Assembly (NCBI GenBank): GCA_013399305.1
Contig: VXAI01000137.1
Span: forward strand, 1,379,336 to 1,443,335
Direction: 5' to 3'
DNA length: 64,000 nucleotides
Origin: Rostratula benghalensis
Taxonomy: Eukaryota; Chordata; Aves; Charadriiformes; Rostratulidae
Every line of letters starts with the position of its first letter. The first letter of the stretch is position 1. The notes beneath the pieces are model-generated. The model had not been told where the DNA came from. It did no database searches and saw only the letters and a list, made by a program, of their open reading frames with translations. The position numbers were made by a program, and so were the translations under genes. Positions 56,239 through 64,000 of the stretch are shown here, piece after piece.

Positions 56239-57848
56239 ATGCCTTCTAATTTTGTTGTAGAAGCCCTGTAAAGGAGTGATGAATGTGGTAGAAGGTTGCT
56301 ACCAGAGAAGCTGGGCTGTTCTAGCAATGGGCCAGAAGATGGTTTATTCTCCTTCCCTAAATGTGGAGTTGTTTAATTTCCCAGCATTGCTGCTTTTGAA
56401 GTGAACGTTCAAAAAGCTGCTGGTGAACCAGAAAAAATGGTGTATTGTATTGAAAAATACTAAAAAACGATGTGGAAATGTTGTAGCTTGTGAGTTTTTT
56501 GTTTTCCATTGTTCAAAGTAATAGAATTAAAATCCGGGGAAGTGATAGAGGTGCTGGGAAGTGAAGGGCTTCTGTCTGCCTGAGGACTTCAGATAATTGT
56601 GTAATAAACGAGTGGAAAAAATAATAGGTACAATTGAGATCTAAGATCCTTAGTATTTTTGAAGTTTAATATTCCATGGGATGGGAGACAGTTGCCTTTT
56701 AAAATGTGAAAAGCTTTTTATATGGAGTAATGGTGCTAGAAATACAAATGTATTCAAGCCCCAACACTTCGTTTTCTTTCTAGAGTCCACCTTTTCCTTG
56801 ATTTATTTTTTTTTTCCACTGTAAGCAGAGGAGCAGCATCTGCCATACAAAGTAGCAATCCAAAACTAAGGGGTTTTTTCCTAAATTAAGGTTGCTCTAA
56901 CTGGAAGACTCACTGGGAACTGGAGGAACAGAGCTACCATTTTTTGGAGAAGTATTTGTGTTTTCTTCTCCCCTGTTACTGCTTTGGGCAGTCTGCTTCC
57001 CACCCCTCCAGCTCCTTTTGCCCGTCAGGGTTTGAAATGAGAGAAGGTTGACATGATACTCCTGAGCTGAGTGAGGAGTTGATGATCCAAGAGTAAATAA
57101 ACCTCCATGATTTTCCAAGTTGAAAGTATTTGTATCATACATTGGGGTCTCTTGCAGAACACAAGTGCCGGTGCATTACTGAGCGGGGGCATAAAATTCT
57201 GCTCTTGATTTAAACTTTGTGGGTGATAGACACAGTTCCCCCACTTTGAATTCAATTTAAAAAGTCTTCTTTCTTTCCAGTCTTGCTGTCAGGGCTCGTC
57301 TTTATTTTTCTTGGCTGCACTTGGGTGTGCTCTGGGCCGACCCACGGTGGAGTTTTTCCAAGTCCTGTTATAACCTCACTGTTTCTCCAGAGGGTTGAGC
57401 ATCTTGTTAGTGTGGCCCAGATGGAGACTTGGACTTCAAATAAAGCCCTTTTTAAACTACTTCTGCTTCTGTTTCCAAGTAGTCAGCAGTGCTGTTGTCA
57501 TTATTCCTGCTCTTCCCATTCACTTTCTGCTTCTGCATCTTCTCCATCCAGCTCTGTATCTCTTCATCTCCCGCTTCTGGAGAGCGAAGCCTTGGTGATG
57601 GCACTGTGGTTATTTGCTGCAAAGGAGTTTTAAGGGCTGATCTTTCCCGGGAGAGTCAGGTGAAATATAAGCTTGTCAGGGTTTTTTCTTGTAAAAGTTT
57701 CATTGTTAGATCTATGCAAAGTATATTTTTAATTTTGTGCGTTCTTTGTAGGCATCTTCACATCGTTTTAGTTGCTTGTGCTACTGTTCTGTGGTAGGTT
57801 ATCTGGTGTGCAAATTAGACAGATGGTTTAATCTCATATTCTGAAATA
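56239..57848. other. Intron 3, unique
   Basis: No exon. 57480-57590 is pyrimidine-rich on the + strand. Otherwise no recognised element. Confidence 0.45.
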
Positions 57849-58282
57849 CCATAGAAGCACAGAATTGTTTGGGTTGGAAGGGACCTTAAAGATCATCCAG
57901 TTCCAATCCCCTGCCCTGGGCAGGGACACCTCCCGCTAGACCAGGTTGCTCAAAGCCCCATCCAGCCTGGTCTTGAACCCCTCCTGGGATGCTGAAGCTT
58001 CTCTGGACAACTTTGGCCAGGGTCTCACCACCCTCACAGCAAAGAACTTCTTAAGATATCATCTAAATTTCCCCTCTTTCACTTTAAAATTCTTCATCCT
58101 ATGGCTCCCCTCCTTCATCAAGAGTCCCTCCCCAGCTTTCCTGGAGTCCCTTTAGGGACTGGAAGGGGCTCTAAGGTCTCCCCGGAGCCTTCTCTTCTCC
58201 AGGCTGAACCCCCCCAACTCTCTCAGCCTGTCCCCACAGCAGAGGGGCTCCAGCCCTTCCAGCTTCTTCAACAGCCCTCTGC
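57849..58282 (-). mobile_element. CR1 LINE fragment, type B
   Basis: CCATAGAAGCACAGAATTGT, GACCTTAAAGATCATCCAGT, CACCTCCCGCTAGACCAGGT, ending CAGAGGGGCTCCAGCCCTTC. Confidence 0.93.
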
Positions 58283-58728
58283 AAATCTGCAGGGCTGCTT
58301 CATACCTTGCTTATTGCCAAGGTTCATCTTTCTGTAAGTAAAAGTACAGAAGTTCCACGCGTAACTTGTTGTCACCAAAACCAGTTGCAGACCCTACCTT
58401 GTTTTCCAGAAACTGGGATTGAGCCTGTAATTGGTTTTGAGACCCAAATAGTTCTGAACTTTAACTTGTTTTTCTTGCTGTTTGTCTTAATTGATGGTAA
58501 TGGGAAGCAAAATATTGGATGAGAGGGGGTCAATGAGGCTTTCCTGGAGTGGGGCTGCCTTGGGGTAAAAGGCTCTGGGTGTTTGTGATGTTGGAAATTC
58601 CTTGTGGTATTTACCTGAAGAGTTCAGTCCCTGGAAAAATGGTATTTACTAAGGATGGAACTTCCAGCTTGTCTGGCTCCGAACAGGAAGCGTCAGAAAG
58701 GCCAGCAAAAAACCCACCCAAAAAACCC

Positions 58729-58839
58729 ACCAAAAACCCCACCCCTCAAAAAAAGCAGCTTTTTCCAGAATGAAGTTCCGTGCGTAACAGTGTGTGGGCT
58801 TTGGTTTTGTTGGGTTTTGAGGGTGGGGTTTTTTTTGGT
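58729..58839. repeat. Imperfect inverted repeat of A/C-rich and G/T-rich arms
   Basis: Left arm ACCAAAAACCCCACCCCTC (58729-58747, then A7) and right arm GAGGGTGGGGTTTTTTTTGG (58819-58838, preceded by TTTT) are near reverse complements about 65 bases apart. The left arm extends upstream into AAAAAACCCACCCAAAAAAC. Confidence 0.7.
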
Positions 58840-59508
58840 CTTATTTTTCTTTTAAAGCATGATAAATGATTTGAGTGTTCCATTTGTTTCTTAAAATACC
58901 TATTTGAGAGCTGCATCTTGGTCTTAATTATTAGCTTTGAGAATCACTGACTCTTTAGGAACTGGGACGATAAAAGTAAAACCAAATGAGCTTTACATTT
59001 CTGGTTGCTGGTTATAGATAATGCTCTTCCTGAATATCTTGGAACCTTTTTAACGTCATTTTCCTTCTTGCTTTCGGTTCTTCCCTCCCTGCTTTTTCAT
59101 CTCTCGGCTTCGCAGCTTGACAAATGTTGTTCCTGATCTTGTTCTTGCTTTGGTGAAATTGCTGACAGCTTTTGGGGCAGCGATGAATTCCTGTGACTCC
59201 CCTGAAGTGACTGGAGGGAGAGGAGGGGGATTTAAGCACCTTCGAAATTGAGAGATTTGGGGTACTTCTCTACCTGCCAAAGGAAGAAGAGGGGAAATTA
59301 GCACTTTGGCTTCTGCCAAAGGTTTCCAAGCTGTGGCTGTTGAGCCTTCTCTATTTGTAGGTACAGGGTAGGCCACGTTTCTGGGGAGAAACAAAGTTTT
59401 CTTCATCTGTGGTGTGGATTTGTGATGTTCTGTGGTGGAACCTAAAACAAAACCAAAAAACCTCCACAAACTGATTATATATCGGTACTGGGGAGAAAGA
59501 TGATGAAG

Positions 59509-59918
59509 TAGAACATCTCTCTGCTGAGGAAAGGCTGAGGGTTTTGGGTCTTTTTGGTCTGGAGAAGAGAAGACTGAGAGGGGATCTCATCAACACCTGC
59601 AAATACTTAAAGGGTGGTGTCAAGAAGATGAAGCCAGTCTTTTTTCAGTGGTGCACAGGGACAGGACAAGAGGGAATGGGCACAAACTTCTACATAAGAA
59701 GTTCCATTTAAACAGGAGGAGGAACCTCTTCACTTAGGTGGCAGAGCCCTGGCAGAGGCTGCCCAGAGAGGTGGTGGAGTCTCCTTCTCTGGAGACATTC
59801 CAAACCCAGCTGGAGAAGTTCCTGTGCAACCTGCTCTGGGTGACCCTCCTCTAGTAGGGGGGTTGGACTGGATGATCTCTAGAGGTCCCTTCCAACCCCA
59901 TATCATTCTGTGATTCTG
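59509..59918 (+). mobile_element. CR1 LINE fragment, type A
   Basis: GTAGAACATCTCTCTGCTGA, GGTCTTTTTGGTCTGGAGAA, GTTCCATTTAAACAGGAGGA, GATCTCTAGAGGTCCCTTCC, tail ATATCATTCTGTGATTCTGA. Confidence 0.94.
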
Positions 59919-60706
59919 AAAAATTAGGTTCCTCAGTCTAGTGCCCACAGGATGTTGGCTGGTCACTGTTGAAGTGCATCGGCAGAGAAATGGTACCTCT
60001 GGCCTGGTTATGTTACTGCATGTCCCGATCCCCTTCTGTTACTTTCTTGCTCCTATAAAGTTATTTTCTTTAATTTGAGCCTTAATAATAAAACATCAAA
60101 AAACCCCACACTCGTTAGGGGTCCAGAAGTACCTTAGAACTAACAATAGCTTCTTTAATACAGTGGCTGTGTTTATTTAAATTGTGTGGTTACATGGCAT
60201 AGCAGCCACATAGGCTAGAAGATGAGGCCTTCGAAGCTTTCTCATTGCTTGAGGCAAATGAAATTTAAGCCTTTTCCTCCCTGTTTATAGAATTGAAAAA
60301 TAATGTTTTGTTGGCATCTCTGTAATGAAAAGAATAAAGACAATCAAACATCATTGTCACTATCTTTTTCTAACACTTCCCTACTTGATAATCCTCTTAT
60401 TTTGTGATAAACTGTGCTTTGATTTTTATTTAATGAACTGTGTTTTAACTAACTTGATTTATACATATGCTCCAAATGTTTGAAAACTGCTCATTAAATC
60501 TGAGTTGTTCAGATGTTGGACCCTTTTTATATATTGTATTTTCTGTTAGGATTGGAAATGAAGAAATGCTACTTAAATGTTTTCTGCTTTATAAAGGCCT
60601 TATGGGTAGAGTGATCGTGGCATTCAAATCCCATCCTAAGCAAAGAGAAAAGTCCTGGGAGATGAATGACTTGACCTTTAAAAGTTGCCATGTGGTGTTC
60701 TTCCAG
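59919..60706. other. End of intron 3, unique
   Basis: AT-rich, no recognised repeat. Ends in the pyrimidine-rich exon 4 acceptor. Confidence 0.5.
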
Positions 60707-60891
60707 GTGTCAGCGGTGGACTCCTTGGAAGGTCCCCTCCTTCAGGTGGAGGGACTGAGTGACCTGAGGCTGGAGCTCCACAGCAAGAAGATGAACATGC
60801 ACTTGGTCCTGATAGATGAATTACACCGTCATCTTTACATCAAATCTACTAACAGAGTAGGACAACGCATCAAGGAGAAAGGGAGAATCAG
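60707..60891 (+). CDS. EXOC4: EXOC4 exon 4
   Basis: 185 bases, codons 158-218 plus two bases of 219. It reads [19 protein letters not shown], then [20 protein letters not shown], then [20 protein letters not shown] and RI(S). The acceptor is GTGTTCTTCCAG and the donor CAG|GTGGGT (phase 2). Compared with human (KSTSRVVQRNKEKGKIS from memory) the end of the exon has several substitutions, while the first 50 residues are nearly identical. The frame is also open for 240 bases upstream of the acceptor, but the pyrimidine-rich AG and homology fix the start at 60707. Confidence 0.97.
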
Positions 60892-62342
60892 GTGGGTTTG
60901 ATGAGATGCCCTTCGAGGCCAAGGGGTCTGGGAGGGAAGAGGACAACGTTCTCCTTTTCCGAAGTAGAAACTTTTTTGGGAGAGTGCCATCGACTTACAC
61001 CTCAACCTCTCATTTTTAGCAAGCAAATTTCTCGTGCTTATGGCTGTGGAGAGCAGAAAAAGCTCCAAATATGTTGATGTACCTTCGAACCTGTGAACAG
61101 TCTGTTCCTGTTCTTTCACTTTTACTTAGGGATTCTGTTGGGTTTTTGCTGCTTCCCACAGAATTATGATGAGGTCAGTTCCTTTTAGCATTCTTTCCCT
61201 TCTCTGCGTATACCTTTGCTACAAATGTCATGATCATGAGGCTCAGGTGAGGCAAAGGGAAGAACATGGGGAAAAATTGTTCATATTTTCTAGCAAAAGT
61301 CCAAGGTTTAAAATATTTCCGGAGGCCACAACATGGAAATGTCTGAGCTGTGTCCTGGCTGTTGTGTTTTGAAGGCATTGAAACTTCTTACCTGGTTGGT
61401 GCCTCTGATTGGTGGAAACTCAGTAAAGGTATAAGTGCCTGGCTAATTTTTCCTGAATTTTCATATTCTAAGTGTGAAGGCAATAGAGTTGTTGGGAGGG
61501 AAGGAAGGAAGACAGTAGCTAAAAAAGAAAGACACAGTGTTGGAAGATAAATTTTGTAGAGTAGGAGAGGGGCGGGGAGCAAAAGGGGAGCCAGCATATG
61601 ATAAAGATGCAGGGAAAAGAGAAATTAGCATTTTATTATGGAAGGAATTTAAAAATGCATACCAAAAATAAGAGGAGAGATAGGAAGTGACATTAAATGA
61701 ATTTATGAAATAAAGGATTGATTGAAATTGAAATTTCTAGGAAGAAGGGCTGCTTGCAAGTCATCAGTCTCTTCCTTACTCATCTTGTTAATTAAAAACA
61801 GGCACAAAGCTTTGGTGTACCCAGAATATGTGACTGCTAATTAACTGCAGTTTTCTACAACTGCTACAGGGACCCTTATCTTGTCCTTGTTTTCTTTTTT
61901 TCCCATTTCCTGTTGCATATTGTTGATATTGGATAACTCTTCCATCAAGGACAGTCTTGTTGCTGTGCTTCAGTGTGCTGCCCTAGACTGGCCATTCACC
62001 AGGATGCAATAATGTTTAGAATTATTTCTTGTATAAACCAAATGTTTTTATTTAACATTGCTAAGTCAGAATGCATAGCTAATGCCTCTAGGCATGGTAG
62101 TGTGGATGTATAGGGAGTATAGGTGGCCCTCATGGAGGGTGGTAGGCTTAGCCTTTCTCTTTGCAGGCTTCTGGAAGCATTTGGACCTCTAAGGAAATAA
62201 GCTGAACTCCATTACAGGAGCCTTCTCCATGTGTATTTTTTTTTTTTTTCCTCTTAAAAGTTATTTCTTGCTGGTGTTCCCCTGCCACATCCAGCTGCAC
62301 AATGAAAGGTGTGAAGCTGGGGCAGTGTGACATATTTTTGGT
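60892..62342. other. Intron 4, unique
   Basis: No exon or recognised repeat. 61490-61600 is purine-rich on the + strand (GGGAGGGAAGGAAGGAAGAC, GGAGAGGGGCGGGGAGC). Confidence 0.5.
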
Positions 62343-63203
62343 GAATCACAGAATGATCGTGGTTGGAAAGGACCTCAGAGGTCATTGAGTCCAATGATAC
62401 ACACGCAAAACCCTGCAATCTTGGCCCTGAGAGCATGCCCTCAAGTGCCACATCTACACGTGTCTTAATTACCCCCAGGGATGCTGACTTCATCACCTGG
62501 GCAGGCTGTTCCAGGGCCTGACCACCCTCTCAGTCAAGTCATTCTCCCTAATATCTCATCTCAACCTCCCCTGCTGCAGCTTCAGACCATTTCCTCTGGT
62601 CCTGCCATTATTCCCTTGGGAGAGGAGGCCAACACCCACCTCTCTACAACCTCCTTTCAGGGAGTTGTAGAGGGCAACGGGGTCTCCCCTCAGCCTCCTC
62701 TTCTCTAAACTAATCATGCCCAGTTCCCTCAGCCTCTCCTCACAGGACTTGCTCTCCAGACCCCTCACCAGCTTGGTAGCTCTCCTCTGGACACACTCCA
62801 GCACCTCCATGTCCTTCTTGTAGTGAGGGGCCCAGAACTGAACAGAGCACTCCAGGTGGGACCTCACCAGTGCCCAGTACAGAGGCACCATCACTTCCTT
62901 CCTCCTGGTGGCCATGGTATTCCTGATCCAAGCCAGGATGCTGTTGGCCTTCTTGGCCACTTGGGCACACTGCTGGCTCACATTAAGCTGGCTGTCCACC
63001 AAGATCCCCAAGTCCTTTTCTGCTGGGCAGCTTTCCAGCCACTCTTCCCCAAGCCTGGAGCACTGTGTGAGGTTGTTGTGACCAAAATGCAGGACCTGGA
63101 ATTTGGCCGCATTGAACCTCATACAGTTGGTCTCTGCCCATCGATCCAACCTGTCCAGGTCCCTCTGTAGAGCCTTCCTACCCTCAAGCAAATCAACTCT
63201 CCC
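62343..63203 (-). mobile_element. CR1 LINE fragment, type E, longest open copy
   Basis: On the minus strand an open frame of 211 codons (62556-63191) covers ORF2 from just past the catalytic motif: [92 protein letters not shown]. The tail at 62343 begins GAATCACAGAATGATCGTGG. Truncated at the 5' end, so not autonomous. Lies about 450 bases before exon 5, antisense. Confidence 0.96.
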
Positions 63204-63656
63204 ACATAGTTTATGTAATACTGTGTGAATTTAGTGTGAAAAATGACCAAGTAGAGGATCTTGCCCTTCTTTGTAAGAAGGTTTGTTTGAGAGATGCGCG
63301 TAAGTTTGCAGAGAAGATGCATTTGAAGAGGAGGAAAAAAGGTGGAGTTTTCTAGAGGGTACTAGGAAAGCTTGAAGGGTGAAGGAGTTGAGAGAAGCAA
63401 TGGAAATGGGAACTTCTATTCCACTCGATAGGTAGTTTTCCAGAAACTTCATAACAATTCTATGTTAATTTATCACCGTGCTAAGTGTAGTTAATTGTGC
63501 TGGATGTGAATGTGTCTGCTGGGAAATAATGATGTACCTTGTATCAGGACTGTGTGTTACGTGTATCCATCTATTGCTTGAGCTTTCAAATTTAAGAAAT
63601 AAAGTGATTGTTTGTTGTGATCCAAGGTTGTAAATAATTTCTTTCCCCTCCCACAG
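63204..63656. other. End of intron 4, unique
   Basis: No element recognised. Ends in the acceptor CCCCTCCCACAG. Confidence 0.5.
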
Positions 63657-63766
63657 TTCACTTGTGAAAGATGCCTCTGCTGTACCTCTTATGGATGTTA
63701 CAAACTTGTCCACACCTCGAAAGTTCCTGGAAACTTCCCAGTTCAGTACTCCAGGAAGTTCCAGCA
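63657..63766 (+). CDS. EXOC4: EXOC4 exon 5
   Basis: 110 bases. It completes Ser219 and runs SLVKDASAVPLMDVTNLSTP then RKFLETSQFSTPGSSS, ending one base into the next codon. The acceptor is CCCCTCCCACAG; the best donor is GCA|GTGAGT at 63767 (phase 1). Relative to the human peptide (KDASVPLIDV) there is one extra residue, an Ala, and the STPGSSS run replaces STAGSSS. Human has Val after the serines; the split codon here begins with A, so the bird residue should differ (for example Met or Ile) unless the donor is misplaced. This is a flexible linker after the coiled-coil segment, where length changes are tolerated. Confidence 0.94.
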
Positions 63767-64000
63767 GTGAGTATTTAAATCATGTGCATTCCTCACAGAA
63801 TTAATTTCTAGATCTTCACCTGATTTTACAGGAGTAGGGGTAGGCACATTGTCCCCTCTTCATGGGTGGCTGTTGATGGGAGGACCTGAGGCAAAATGTT
63901 AGGGAGTGATTTGTGCAATGTTGTGAAATAATTAAGTGGTGTGTCCAGGGATGGAACTTGGCCATAACTGTATTTTTCTTTTTGCAAAAAGTCCTTTCCT
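63767..64000. other. Start of intron 5
   Basis: Begins GTGAGTATTTAAAT; no further coding sequence before the window ends. Confidence 0.85.

Larger units (their letters stand above)
15467..64000 (+). other. EXOC4: EXOC4 (SEC8) gene, 5' part, cut by the window end
   Basis: Exocyst complex component 4. Five exons splice in frame into the N-terminal quarter of Sec8. The exocyst is an eight-subunit tether that docks Golgi- and endosome-derived vesicles at the plasma membrane before SNARE fusion; Sec8 pairs with Sec6 in subcomplex 1. The N-terminal part encoded here holds the helical coiled-coil segment used for assembly. Recognition rests on peptide runs I know from vertebrate Sec8: [66 protein letters not shown] and DVTNLSTPRKFLET. 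Intron phases are 2, 0, 0, 2 and 1. The codon for residue 29 is split between exons 1 and 2, and that for residue 219 between exons 4 and 5. The remaining exons lie beyond 64,000. No frameshift or internal stop is seen, so the gene looks intact as far as it goes. Confidence 0.97.

Noticed and set aside
60467..60706. Extension of exon 4 upstream by 80 codons
   Set aside because: The frame is open, but the acceptor GTGTTCTTCCAG at 60706 and the loss of Sec8 similarity upstream set the exon start.
62556..63191. 211-codon open frame on the minus strand, the longest in the window
   Set aside because: It is the ORF2 C-terminus of a 5'-truncated CR1. It lacks the catalytic core and has close copies elsewhere in the window, so it is not a host gene.
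1..64000. Endogenous retrovirus, CRISPR array, tRNA or rRNA gene, or processed pseudogene
   Set aside because: Looked for LTR-like pairs, gag/pol motifs, regularly spaced repeats, cloverleaf-like genes and poly(A)-ended retrocopies; none found.

Overview
This window is nuclear DNA from a bird. It holds the 5' part of EXOC4 (SEC8), which encodes a subunit of the exocyst vesicle-tethering complex. The gene is on the + strand and runs off the right edge. Five coding exons are readable: 15467-15552, 35176-35365, 39014-39208, 60707-60891 and 63657-63766. They join in frame without a stop into about 255 residues, roughly the first quarter of a protein that is about 974 residues long in mammals. Every junction has a GT donor and an AG acceptor. 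The exons occupy only 766 bases; the rest is promoter, intergenic DNA and introns of about 19.6, 3.6, 21.5 and 2.8 kb.

Layout. 1-15,270 is intergenic: CR1 LINE fragments, a few likely ancient repeat remnants (9.2-9.6, 11.4-11.9 and 13.0 kb) and otherwise unique DNA. 15,280-15,640 is a TATA-less CpG-island promoter with a ZNF143/THAP11-type site, a GC box and two inverted CCAAT boxes. The start codon lies in a perfect TISU/YY1 element, which suggests a very short 5' leader. From 15,553 on, introns 1-4 carry about 30 further CR1 pieces.

The dominant feature is CR1 (chicken repeat 1) LINE sequence. By eye I mark about 40 copies or clusters totalling about 19 kb, near 30% of the window, on both strands. 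Nearly all are 5'-truncated and keep only the C-terminal part of the ORF2 reverse transcriptase plus the 3' tail, which ends in ATTCTRTGATTCTRTGA-like octamer repeats. At least four or five tail types can be told apart. I label them A (CAGAGGTCCCTTCCAACCCC), B (GATGATCTTTAAGGTCCC), C (CTTCTGGCCTGGACCATTC and variants), D (TTAGGTTGATGGTTGGACT) and E (GATGTGGCACTTGAGG); these are my own labels. CR1 identifies a bird. The load is well above what I know for fowl or songbirds and resembles CR1-rich lineages such as woodpeckers and relatives or hornbills and hoopoes; that last step is inference.

I found no operon, CRISPR array, RNA gene, intact transposon or new multi-gene system. The items most worth a second look are the TISU start, nested CR1 insertions (one with a clean 7-base target duplication), a 50-base segment copied from about 840 bases away into a CR1, two inverted CR1 copies whose non-CR1 flank matches better than the CR1 itself, a chimeric CR1 pair, and a candidate cryptic exon in intron 1.
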